From NCBI GenBank assembly GCA_034505235.1, contig JAPDQY010000041.1, forward strand, positions 1 to 36,452: 36,452 bases of DNA, given 5' to 3'. The translations under genes were made by a program, and so were the position numbers. The notes beneath the pieces were generated by a model. The model made no database searches and was not told the DNA's origin. It saw nothing but the letters and a program-made list of their open reading frames with translations. Shown here one piece after another: positions 1 through 7,572 of the stretch; positions within the stretch are counted from its first letter, which is position 1, and each line of letters starts with the position of its first letter. This DNA is from Coneutiohabitans thermophilus (lineage in GTDB: Bacteria > Zhuqueibacterota > Zhuqueibacteria > Zhuqueibacterales > Zhuqueibacteraceae).

Positions 1-2
1 CT

Positions 3-26
3 GCCGCAATCTTCCGCGGGCATTGA
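3..26 (+). CDS. 3' end of the upstream gene, probably nuoL (partial)
   Basis: Eight codons are open from base 3 to a TGA at 24-26 and read AAIFRGH. They end 20 bases before the nuoM start, which is normal operon spacing. In complex I operons nuoL usually lies directly before nuoM, so this is probably its tail. The fragment is too short to recognise from its own sequence. Confidence 0.35.
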   Translation, partial: AAIFRGH

Positions 27-46
27 CACGCGTTCACGAGGGAGAC

Positions 47-1594
47 ATGATTCCAAACATTCTCAGTTGGATGATTTTTTTGCCGGTGATTGGCGCCGCC
101 GTGGTGCTGGCCATCCCGCGCGGCGAAAAACAGCACGACCTGATACGATGGCTCGCCGCCGGCTTTACCGGCGTGCAAGTGCTGCTCGCCATCCTGCTGG
201 TCCTGGGTTTCGACCGCACCACCTCCGGCATGCAGTTCGTCGAGAAGGCGCCCTGGATCACTTCCTACAACATTTGGTATTTCGTCGGCGTCGACGGCCT
301 CTCGATCAGCATGGTGCTGCTCACCGCGCTGCTGTCCTTCCTCTGCATCTTTGCCTCCTGGGGCATCGACAAGGCGGTGAAGGGCTATTTCACCATGTTT
401 CTCCTGCTCGATGCCGGCATGATGGGCGTGTTTTGCGCACTGGATTTCTTCCTCTTCTACATCTTCTGGGAAGTGATGCTGCTGCCGATGTACTTCCTGA
501 TTGGCATTTGGGGCGGCCCGCGGCGCGAATATGCCGCCATCAAGTTCTTCCTCTACACCCTGGCCGGCTCGGTGCTCATGCTGGTCGCCATGCTGGTGTT
601 CTACTTCAACGTGAAGGATCCGGTCACTGGCGGTCATACCTTCAACATGCTGCACATGATGGATCAGGCCAATCATACCGGCCTGCTGCGCGATTTCGAC
701 GTCCGCCTGCTGCTCTATGCCGCACTCTTCATCGGCTTCGCCATCAAAGTCCCGGCGGTGCCGTTCCACACCTGGCTGCCCGATGCCCACGTCGAGGCAC
801 CCACCGCCATCAGCGTGATTCTGGCGGGCGTTCTGTTGAAGATGGGAACCTACGGCATGCTGCGCATCAGTTTCCCAATCCTGCCCGACGCCGTGAAATA
901 TCCCCCCTTCGCCTATGGCTTTGCCACCATCGCGGTGATCAGCATCGTTTATGGCGCGCTGTGCGCCATGTCGCAGAAAGACCTGAAGAAGCTGGTGGCC
1001 TATTCTTCCATCGGCCACATGGGTGTGGTCATGCTCGGCATGATCGGCCTGACGCCGCTGGGCGTCAATGGCGCGGTGCTGCAGATGTTCAACCACGGCA
1101 CCGTCACCGCCATGCTCTTCCTCCTGGTGGGCGTGATCTACGACCGCGCTCACCACCGTGACATCGACGGCTTCGGCGGACTGGCGCAGACGATGCCGGT
1201 CTACACCGGCATCGTCACCATCGCCTTTTTTGCCAATCTCGGGCTGCCGGGTTTGTCGAGCTTCATCAGCGAAGCCTTCAGCTTCCTCGGCGCCTTCAGC
1301 TCCACCACCTTCAACCTGCGCGTGTACACCATCATTTCGGTGCTCGGCATCGTCTTCGTCGCGGGCTACATGTTGTGGACGCTGCAGCGCATGTTTCTGG
1401 GCAAGCTCAATCCCCAATATGCGGATCTGCCCGAAATCAACCGGCGCGAGCTGTTCACCCTGGTGCCGCTCGCCGTGATCGTGATCTTTCTCGGCGTCTA
1501 TCCCGCACCCATGCTGGAATTGCTGGAAGTCTCGCTCAACAGTCTGGCGGCCACCGTGCGCGAAGCCGCGCCGATGTTGATGGGGATGAACTAG
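47..1594 (+). CDS. nuoM: NADH-quinone oxidoreductase subunit M (complex I)
   Basis: Antiporter-like membrane subunit of respiratory complex I, which couples NADH:quinone electron transfer to proton pumping across the inner membrane. The 515-residue product is hydrophobic throughout, as expected for about 14 helices. It carries the family's conserved blocks: FWEVMLLPMYFLIG with the essential membrane Glu, KVPAVPFHTWLPDAHVEAPT with the conserved Lys, and AYSSIGHMGVV. I chose the ATG at 47 because GAGGGAGA lies just upstream. An in-frame TTG at 23 would add only eight residues and overlap the preceding stop. nuoN follows after an unusually long 220-base gap that contains a repeat hairpin. Length and motifs are normal for NuoM. 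Confidence 0.97.
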   Translation: MIPNILSWMIFLPVIGAAVVLAIPRGEKQHDLIRWLAAGFTGVQVLLAILLVLGFDRTTSGMQFVEKAPWITSYNIWYFVGVDGLSISMVLLTALLSFLCIFASWGIDKAVKGYFTMFLLLDAGMMGVFCALDFFLFYIFWEVMLLPMYFLIGIWGGPRREYAAIKFFLYTLAGSVLMLVAMLVFYFNVKDPVTGGHTFNMLHMMDQANHTGLLRDFDVRLLLYAALFIGFAIKVPAVPFHTWLPDAHVEAPTAISVILAGVLLKMGTYGMLRISFPILPDAVKYPPFAYGFATIAVISIVYGALCAMSQKDLKKLVAYSSIGHMGVVMLGMIGLTPLGVNGAVLQMFNHGTVTAMLFLLVGVIYDRAHHRDIDGFGGLAQTMPVYTGIVTIAFFANLGLPGLSSFISEAFSFLGAFSSTTFNLRVYTIISVLGIVFVAGYMLWTLQRMFLGKLNPQYADLPEINRRELFTLVPLAVIVIFLGVYPAPMLELLEVSLNSLAATVREAAPMLMGMN

Positions 1595-1618
1595 AGCTTC
1601 AACTCCCGGTCCTGCTCG

Positions 1619-1696
1619 TTTTACTCCTACTCTTACTCCTACTCCTACTCCTACTCAACTGCAACTCTGGGAGTAGGAGTAAGAGTAGGAGTAAGA
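1619..1696. repeat. Long perfect hairpin built of TACTCC-type hexamers
   Basis: Bases 1621-1645 and 1670-1694 are perfect reverse complements (25 bp), enclosing a 24-base spacer. The arms are iterations of hexamers of the types ACTCCT and ACTCTT on the left and AGGAGT and AAGAGT on the right. A G-T and a T-A pair extend the stem slightly outward. It lies between nuoM and nuoN with no U-tract after it, so it is not a standard terminator. It could act as an RNA-processing or stability element, or it could be a dispersed repeat. Confidence 0.9.
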
Positions 1697-1725
1697 GTAT
1701 CAGAGTATCAGAGTATCAGAGTATC
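1694..1725. repeat. Four tandem copies of AGAGTATC
   Basis: The 8-bp unit AGAGTATC occurs four times without a break at 1694, 1702, 1710 and 1718. The run starts inside the last hexamer of the hairpin's right arm. It ends 89 bases before the nuoN start codon. Confidence 0.9.
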
Positions 1726-1814
1726 AGTATGAAATGGAGTAAGGGCAGGAGCGAGAGCCGGAACCTACGCATCTCCACAAGGATCGCCACCCAAACGAAA
1801 ATAGGTTGCTCGAT

Positions 1815-3323
1815 ATGTCAGATTTCGTCGTGCGTTTGCAGGACAACCTCGCCAGCCTCGGTCATTTCCTGCCGGAGTTCGTGCTGATCGGCCTGCTGCT
1901 GGCTCTGATGGTTGTCGACATGTTTCTCAAGCGGGAACACACGCCCTGGCTGGGCCTGCTCACCCTCGCCGGCGGCCTGTTGTGCCTGCTCGTCCTGCTG
2001 CTGCAGCGCGATGACCCCGGCCGCGGCCTGTTCAACAACATGCTGGCGGTAGACCGCTTTGCCACGTTCTTCAAACTGATTTTTCTCGGCAGCATGATCA
2101 TGACCGTGCTGCTTTCCTACTCCTCGCTGGAGCTGGCCGGCCGCAGCGTGGGCGAGTATTTCATTCTGATGACCGCCACCACGCTGGGCATGTTTTGGAT
2201 GGCCTCCGCCACCAATCTGCTTACCATCTTCATTGCCATCGAAACCGTGAGCCTGAGCTCCTTCGCGCTGGCGACCTATTTGAAAACGGTCAAGCGCTCC
2301 AGCGAGGCCGGTCTGAAATATACCATCTATGGCGCGTTTTCCTCCGGATTGATGCTCTACGGTTTTTCGCTGATCTACGGCCTGACCGGCTCGCTCAACA
2401 TCTATGAAATTTCTCACCAGCTCGCCACCAACCCACCCAATCCCCTCACTCTATTCGTCGCCTTTCTGCTGATTCTCGCGGGCTTCGGCTATAAAATTGC
2501 CTCGGTGCCATTTCACTTCTGGGCACCGGATGTCTATGAAGGCGCGCCCACCCCGATTACCGCCTTTCTCAGCGTGGGACCCAAGGCCGCGGGGTTTGCG
2601 TTGTTGATCCGCTTTGTCACTGTCGGTCTCTCCACCTCCGGCGCCGAGGGCTGGTCCGCGATTGCCGGTCTGAACTGGCAGCAGCTTCTGGCGGTGATCT
2701 CCGCCGCCACCATGACGCTCGGCAATCTTGTCGCCATCGTGCAAAACAACCTCAAGCGCCTGCTGGCCTACTCCAGCATTGCACATGCCGGCTACGCCCT
2801 GATGGGGGTGGTGTTGCTCACTCAAAGCGGGATCAATGCCACGCTGTTTTACCTGGTGGCCTATTATTTGATGAATCTCGGTGCGTTCCTGGTGGTGATT
2901 ATTGTGCAGGAGTTGATCGGCAGTGAACGGCTGCAAGACTATCGCGGGCTGGGTTATCGCGCACCGGTGGTCGCGGCGTGCATGACCGTGTTCCTGTTCT
3001 CGCTCACCGGCCTGCCGGTCACCATCGGCTTCATCGGCAAATTCTATTTGCTGGCCGCAGTGCTGCAGGGCGATTCACAATTCTACTGGCTGGCAGTCGT
3101 CGCGATCATCAACACCGTCATCTCGCTGTATTACTATGCGCGCATTTTCAAGGCCATGTATTTGGAGGCACCGGCCGTCGCGGTGACAGAACGCCTGGCG
3201 GTTTCGTGGCCGGCGATTGCGCTGCTGGCGATTCTGGCCGTGCCGACGTTTGTGCTGGGCATTGCATTTGGGCCGCTTTACGAGCTCACCAAAGCTTCGG
3301 TGAAATTTTTCGCGGGCATTTGA
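1815..3323 (+). CDS. nuoN: NADH-quinone oxidoreductase subunit N (complex I)
   Basis: Third antiporter-like membrane subunit of complex I and usually the last gene of the nuo operon, as here. The 502-residue product is highly hydrophobic. It shows the NuoN signatures SLSSFALATYLKT, GFGYKIASVPFHFWAPDVYEGAPTP with the conserved membrane Lys, and AYSSIAHAGYALMG. I chose the ATG at 1815 (MSDFVVRL). The ribosome site is weak (AGG at 1803-1805), and an in-frame TTG at 1806 is an alternative adding three residues. The 5' leader contains the repeat hairpin, so translation or stability of this cistron could be set separately from nuoM. Identification is secure. Confidence 0.97.
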   Translation: MSDFVVRLQDNLASLGHFLPEFVLIGLLLALMVVDMFLKREHTPWLGLLTLAGGLLCLLVLLLQRDDPGRGLFNNMLAVDRFATFFKLIFLGSMIMTVLLSYSSLELAGRSVGEYFILMTATTLGMFWMASATNLLTIFIAIETVSLSSFALATYLKTVKRSSEAGLKYTIYGAFSSGLMLYGFSLIYGLTGSLNIYEISHQLATNPPNPLTLFVAFLLILAGFGYKIASVPFHFWAPDVYEGAPTPITAFLSVGPKAAGFALLIRFVTVGLSTSGAEGWSAIAGLNWQQLLAVISAATMTLGNLVAIVQNNLKRLLAYSSIAHAGYALMGVVLLTQSGINATLFYLVAYYLMNLGAFLVVIIVQELIGSERLQDYRGLGYRAPVVAACMTVFLFSLTGLPVTIGFIGKFYLLAAVLQGDSQFYWLAVVAIINTVISLYYYARIFKAMYLEAPAVAVTERLAVSWPAIALLAILAVPTFVLGIAFGPLYELTKASVKFFAGI

Positions 3324-3699
3324 GCCGGAGGGGAGAGATTGCCGGCGCGCGCACGGCATGCCGCCTCAAGATTCTCCCGCGCGCTTTCTGCCTGGCCGTG
3401 GCAGCGCGACCCGGCCGTCACCGGGACGGAGAGCGGAACACAAACGGGGGAGAGTGATTGCGGCAGCAGGTGCCGGTACGACCTGCCAAACCTCGGCAAA
3501 AGCCGTGTCGATTCATAAATTTTAACTTGCTTGCCTACCTTCGTTTCTTTAAGTTCGCCACACTTTTTTTATCCGCTTCAGAAGACAGCCGCGGTGCGCT
3601 GCTTTCTTCATGCTGTGCCGCCGCGCTGGTGCGAATTGCCGGCGGGTGAGCCGTTTGCAGACGTCACGCCGCTGTAATCCGCGAACTCGAGGAAACTTC
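3324..3699. other. Intergenic region between nuoN and the M14 carboxypeptidase
   Basis: This 376-base gap has no convincing reading frame. It contains a candidate promoter (3527-3555) and a GC-rich stretch after nuoN with a small CCCGG/CCGGG hairpin that has no T-run. Confidence 0.5.
3527..3555 (+). promoter_or_regulatory. Candidate sigma-70-like promoter for the M14 carboxypeptidase
   Basis: TTGCTT (3527-3532), a 17-base spacer and TAAGTT (3550-3555), in a locally AT-rich stretch about 145 bases before the start codon. The arrangement closely resembles the candidate at 12887-12915. It is a prediction from sequence only. Confidence 0.45.
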
Positions 3700-5181
3700 A
3701 TGCCTGGCATGCGTAAAGGACTTGCCCTTTTCCCCCTCCGCCGCCTTCCTCCCTCCCGTATCATGCTGTCGCTGGCATTTTATTCGGCACTGCTGGGCTT
3801 GTGGCTCATGCACGGTGGCCGGCGTGTTGCCCACGCTCCCGCGGCCGGCACGACTGATGCCGCCCGCGCCGGCGCGGTCTTGTCCAGCCTGCCACACTGG
3901 TCGTGGGGGCAGCGTTTCACCGGTACGCAAGCGGCCGCCACTTCGCGGCAGCAGCACAGCACGGCACCGCAAAAAAAGCAACCCAATCTCGTGGTGCCGG
4001 CGGGCTATCCCACGCTCGCAGAGCTGCAGGCGCGCTTTCAAGAATTGGTGCAGCGGTATCCGCAGCTCGCGCACCTCGACACCATCGGCCGCAGCAGCAC
4101 CGGGCGGCATCCGATTCTCGCCATTCGACTGACAGCGCCGCGGCCGGGCATGAGTGACAAGCCCGCGTTTTTGATCAGTGCGCTGCATCATGCGCGCGAG
4201 CCGCTCGGAGTTTTCATTTGCCATGCTCTGATGAACCGGCTGCTGAGCAACTACGGCAGCAGCACCCGCCACACCCGCCTGCTGGACAGTCTGGAAATCT
4301 GGCTGGTGCCGATCGTCAATCCCGACGGCTATGAATATCTCATGACGAGCCGGCGCGAATATCCCTGGTGGCGCAAGAACCTGCGTGACAACAATGGCGA
4401 CGGTTCCTTCGATCCGCTGAGCGACGGGGTTGACTTGAATCGGAATTATGGCTACAATTGGAGCGAAGGCGGTGAGGATGAGCCCGGCAGTTGGTTTTAC
4501 CGCGGGCCCGAGCCGTTTTCCGAACCCGAGATCCGGGCGCTGCGGCAGCTCGCGCTGCACAAGCGCTTCGTCATGGGGATCTCCTATCACAGCTATGGCG
4601 AAGCGATTCTCTATCCCTGGGGCAACTATACGCCGCCACCGGATCAGCAACTGATTCTCGACATCGCGGAGAAATGCGCGGCACGCATCGAGCGGTTTTC
4701 CGGCCCGGGCTGCTACAGCATCCTGCCGCTGAACGGCCGCGCCGGCCAAAGTTCGGTGTGGATGTATGGCGCACTCGGCACGGTCGATTTCATTATCGAA
4801 ACCGGCGAGGAGTATTTTCCCTCGCTCGCCGACGCTGATCGCATTGTCGAGCAAAACCTGCCCGGGGCCTTTTATCTGCTGGAACGGGCCCTGGGCGCCG
4901 GCATTTGCGGCCGGGTGGTGGATGATGAAACCGGCGAACCTGTGCCGGCTCGCATCCATGTCGCGGGTCTGGAAGCAGACCATGTGCAGCCGCGCCAGGC
5001 CAACGGCCGGGAGGGCTGGTTTCAACGCTTGTTGTTGCCCGGCACCTATGCCATTGAAGTCCGTGTGCCGGACTATGAGCCGGCGCGCTTTTTCAACGTG
5101 CTCGTCCGCGACCAGCACATGACTTCGTTGCATGTAGGATTGAAACGCATGAACGGCCGGACGTCCGGCAACAGTCACTAA
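3700..5181 (+). CDS. Secreted M14 zinc carboxypeptidase with a C-terminal regulatory-like domain
   Basis: A 493-residue metallocarboxypeptidase that removes C-terminal residues from peptides, predicted to be exported. The N-terminus has a basic segment and a hydrophobic segment at about residues 21-38. The M14 active site is complete: zinc ligands H164 and E167 in HHARE, N247-R248 substrate contacts in LNRNYGYNW, third ligand H297 in SYHSY, and catalytic E367 in IIETGEEY. The IVNPDGYEY block is also typical. The last ~85 residues (ICGRVVDDETGEPVPARI onward) form a carboxypeptidase-regulatory-like beta domain. The ATG at 3700 was chosen because of GAGGAAAC just upstream; an ORF extending back to 3610 lacks such a site. 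A possible promoter lies at 3527-3555. The SH3-parvulin gene follows after 110 bases. Confidence 0.93.
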   Translation: MPGMRKGLALFPLRRLPPSRIMLSLAFYSALLGLWLMHGGRRVAHAPAAGTTDAARAGAVLSSLPHWSWGQRFTGTQAAATSRQQHSTAPQKKQPNLVVPAGYPTLAELQARFQELVQRYPQLAHLDTIGRSSTGRHPILAIRLTAPRPGMSDKPAFLISALHHAREPLGVFICHALMNRLLSNYGSSTRHTRLLDSLEIWLVPIVNPDGYEYLMTSRREYPWWRKNLRDNNGDGSFDPLSDGVDLNRNYGYNWSEGGEDEPGSWFYRGPEPFSEPEIRALRQLALHKRFVMGISYHSYGEAILYPWGNYTPPPDQQLILDIAEKCAARIERFSGPGCYSILPLNGRAGQSSVWMYGALGTVDFIIETGEEYFPSLADADRIVEQNLPGAFYLLERALGAGICGRVVDDETGEPVPARIHVAGLEADHVQPRQANGREGWFQRLLLPGTYAIEVRVPDYEPARFFNVLVRDQHMTSLHVGLKRMNGRTSGNSH

Positions 5182-5291
5182 ACCGCGCACCAGGACAGGA
5201 TCCCCCATTTGTCGCCGGGCATCCCTTGACGCGCGGACACAGACGCAATCGTGTTGTGAGGGCGGCTGAGCCGAAACCGGAGGAAGGACAC

Positions 5292-5837
5292 ATGAAGCAG
5301 TTTGTCAGCGGTTTATTGGTTGGCATGGTCATCAGCCTGGCTGCCATTGTTCTGGCCCAGGAGGGTTTCTTCAAGGGCAAGGTGGTGTTTGTCAAAGTGG
5401 CGCAGGAGAATTTGCGCAAGGCGCCGGGCGGGGAGGTGCTGGGATCGCTCAACCGTGGCGCACCCATGCAAATCCTGGCAGTGGAAGACAAATGGCTGCA
5501 GGTGGTGACTGCCGGCTACATTTGGAAAGAGTCGGTGACCGGCGATGAACGCCTCAGCCGCGGCGAACAGCCCTATCGTGCCGCCATGATCCTGGTGAAA
5601 ACCGAGGCGGAGGCACTCGATCTGCTCAAACAAATTCAGGCCGGTGCGGATTTCCAAAAGCTGGCTGCGGCAAAGTCGATTGGCCCCAATGCCGCGCGCG
5701 GCGGCGATCTGGGCGATGCCTTCAAGGGCGAATTCACACCGGCATTTGAACAGGCGATTCTCGCGCTCAAAGTGGGCGAGGTCAGCCAGCCCATCAAAAC
5801 CGATCAGGGCTACTGCCTGTTCAAACGCTTGAAGTAG
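5292..5837 (+). CDS. Exported SH3b-parvulin (PpiC-type) fusion protein lacking the usual parvulin histidines
   Basis: A 181-residue exported protein with a signal peptide at residues 1-22 (MKQFVSGLLVGMVISLAAIV then LAQ). A bacterial SH3 domain spans about 28-85 and a parvulin-type peptidyl-prolyl isomerase domain about 97-181. Parvulin landmarks are clear: ILVKTEAEA, AGADFQKLA, GGDLG, and LKVGEVSQPIKTDQGY. The two conserved active-site histidines are absent: M99 stands where SHILV has His, and C175 where GYHII has His. The domain may therefore bind substrate without normal catalysis. Start choice is firm because GGAGGAAGG precedes the ATG at 5292. A strong terminator follows at 5854. The SH3 part could bind cell-wall peptide, which is inference. 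Confidence 0.85.
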   Translation: MKQFVSGLLVGMVISLAAIVLAQEGFFKGKVVFVKVAQENLRKAPGGEVLGSLNRGAPMQILAVEDKWLQVVTAGYIWKESVTGDERLSRGEQPYRAAMILVKTEAEALDLLKQIQAGADFQKLAAAKSIGPNAARGGDLGDAFKGEFTPAFEQAILALKVGEVSQPIKTDQGYCLFKRLK

Positions 5838-5853
5838 AAGCAGCGTCGCGATC

Positions 5854-5880
5854 AACCCTGGCCCGGCCAGGGTTTTCTGT
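5854..5880 (+). terminator. Intrinsic terminator after the SH3-parvulin gene
   Basis: AACCCTGG pairs with CCAGGGTT around a five-base loop, followed by TTTTCTGTTTT. It starts 16 bases after the stop codon and closes the M14/SH3-parvulin unit. Confidence 0.9.
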
Positions 5881-5921
5881 TTTGGTTGGAAGCACCCGGA
5901 AGCGCTGCGCCTTATCTTTTC

Positions 5922-6473
5922 ATGCGAAAGGCAAAAACCGTGTTCACTCTCCCCGCGCGCCGCGTGCTGATCACGCTGCTGCTCTTTTTGCCACTGGTGT
6001 TGTATGACGTGCTGTTCGGCGGCGCGATCGCGGCATTGCTGCAAACCACCGGCTGGCAGGGTGTGGCACAGCGCATCAACAACGTGTACCAGCTCAGCTA
6101 CGGCGTGCTGGTCGCTGCGGTTTTAGTGCTCGCCGCCTGGCGCTTCCACTGCCCGCGTGAAGCGCTGGCCGTCCTGGTGCTGTATGCCGGCATGGTGGAA
6201 GACACGCTGTTCTATCTGCTGATCAAACCGCTCAATCCGGTGATCTCGCTGCTCACGCTCGGCGCCGGGTACCGTGCGCCGGAGAGGATTCTACCGGAGG
6301 GCACGGCGAGCTGGCCGGGCTGGGTGGGCCGGATGTTCCTGGAAGCCTCCTGGTGGCTGTCACCTGCTCGGGTGTTTGTACTCAACCTGGTGGCTGTGCT
6401 GCTCGCCGCGGCGATTCTGGCGGGCAGGACGAAAGTGCGGCTGTCCAACAGTGAGAAGAAAAGTGCGTGCTGA
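5922..6473 (+). CDS. Hypothetical polytopic membrane protein
   Basis: I do not recognise this 183-residue protein. It has a basic N-terminus and hydrophobic segments at about residues 14-40, 58-73, 78-98 and 148-166, so it is probably an inner-membrane protein with about four helices. A Trp- and Pro-rich loop (about residues 125-147) precedes the last helix. I chose the ATG at 5922; a TTG at 5886 in the same frame would add 12 residues. Neither start has a clear ribosome site. It follows the strong terminator at 5854, so it needs its own promoter, which I cannot place. The mobile element at 6515 begins 41 bases after its stop. Confidence 0.6.
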   Translation: MRKAKTVFTLPARRVLITLLLFLPLVLYDVLFGGAIAALLQTTGWQGVAQRINNVYQLSYGVLVAAVLVLAAWRFHCPREALAVLVLYAGMVEDTLFYLLIKPLNPVISLLTLGAGYRAPERILPEGTASWPGWVGRMFLEASWWLSPARVFVLNLVAVLLAAAILAGRTKVRLSNSEKKSAC

Positions 6474-6509
6474 AACAATACGAAAACGCCAAACGGGTAT
6501 TGCTTTGTG

Positions 6510-6955
6510 TTCTTCCTGAATTTTGCATGCCGGCTTGCTGTTGCCTGGAAGAAATGGCATATTCACAAAGCGCCGACAGTTATTCCGTTCGAAGTCAAGC
6601 AAGACTTTTTACGAATGTCGCGCGGTCCTGATTTCGAAATGCGCCCGTTTGCCGAAGGCGTCACCGCTTCTCTCTCACGAAATGGCTTTTTCCGCGGGAT
6701 TTCTTGCGTTCGTGGGCCGGTGTTTGTGTTCGATCCTGACACGGAGGGTTGAATCACTGTTGTGCAGCCTGAATTTTATATGCCGGCTTGCTGTTGCCCG
6801 GAAGAAATGGCTTGTGTGAAGTGCAGCCCTACTGGAGTCAACAGCTCGTTTGCCTGCAAAATTTTTTATGCACCGCCCCTTGGATTGTTGGGCATCGCGA
6901 TCAAAGCGGCGTTTCTCGCGGAGGGGATCAATCTGGGTGCAAAATTCAGGTTCTT
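6510..6955 (+). mobile_element. MITE-like element, copy 1, with 13-bp TIRs and a 5-bp target duplication
   Basis: The element proper is 6515-6950 (436 bp). Its ends are a perfect 13-bp inverted repeat, CCTGAATTTTGCA at 6515-6527 and TGCAAAATTCAGG at 6938-6950. TTCTT directly flanks it on both sides (6510-6514 and 6951-6955), as a target-site duplication would. It encodes no credible transposase, so it would have to be moved in trans. A second left-end-like block begins at 6768 (CCTGAATTTTATATGCCGG), which suggests a nested or fused copy. The last ~99 bases match the reverse complement of 36041-36139 with about nine differences by eye. Confidence 0.85.
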
Positions 6956-7029
6956 GGCGGCTCAAAAAAGCAGCCAGGATGAAAATGAACTTTCGCAACA
7001 GCGCCTTCAGGCACCGGCCCGGAAGGGTC

Positions 7030-7053
7030 TGCCACAAAAATATTTTCGTGGCA
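7030..7053. repeat. Near-perfect 24-bp palindrome
   Basis: The segment runs from TGCCACAAAAAT to ATTTTCGTGGCA and is symmetric at all but one pair, which can form a G-U in RNA. It lies between the mobile element and the hairpin repeats. Confidence 0.75.
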
Positions 7054-7082
7054 TTTGCGGAGAAACCGCCGCCTTTCTTCCC

Positions 7083-7195
7083 CGCGAAAATACACCCCCA
7101 CGAAAAAGCTTTTTTCCATGCGGCTTCCCTTTCATGGGCGAAGCCTTTTCCCGAAAGAGTTTTTCCGTGGGACGCCATTTTCGTGGGAGAGTTTT
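7083..7195 (-). repeat. Hairpin repeat family B, copy 1
   Basis: CCCACGAAAA (7097-7106) and TTTTCGTGGG (7178-7187) are inverted repeats bounding further hairpin material. The reverse complement of this segment (CTCCCACGAAAATGGCGTCC and onward) resembles the sequence near 26211-26240, so this copy is in the opposite orientation. Confidence 0.65.
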
Positions 7196-7572
7196 GGGAG
7201 TTTGCTCCCAACGCCCCTCCCCTGCTGTGCCGGCGGGGGGAAGCGGTTTGCTCCCCCGCGTAATACTTCTGTTACGTGTGGAAACTCAGCGCAGAGCACT
7301 CTTGTCTGCCGGCAGGCGGGAGGTCTGCGCGGTAGTTTTGTCGTAGTGCAGCAGCGGAAATACCCGGCTCGCTTGCCCGGCCCTGTCAGCATGAGGGGCA
7401 AGGCCGCGTGCAGGCTTGACTTTGTCCCGGCGAGCCGCGATCTTGACAGTGATACCGGCAGACAAAAGAATGCAGTGCCGCGGAGCCACCAGATGCGGGT
7501 GCAACGCGAGCCATCACTTTTGCCGTTATATCGCCGGGGGTTTTGCCGGCGACAACCCACGACCAGGCTGCC

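Larger units (their letters stand above)
6956..7572. other. Gene-free tract before the ABC-2 permease
   Basis: There is no reading frame here I would call a gene. The tract holds a near-perfect 24-bp palindrome (7030-7053) and inverted repeats of the CCCACGAAAA family (7083-7195). From about 7240 onward it is GC-rich with no recognised signal. If the permease once had an ATPase partner gene in front of it, no trace is visible. Confidence 0.5.

Noticed and set aside
1375..1887. Frame reading through the nuoM-nuoN repeat region (Ser/Arg/Lys-rich repeats)
   Set aside because: The repetitive protein is just the translated hexamer repeat, in a frame that overlaps the ends of nuoM and nuoN.
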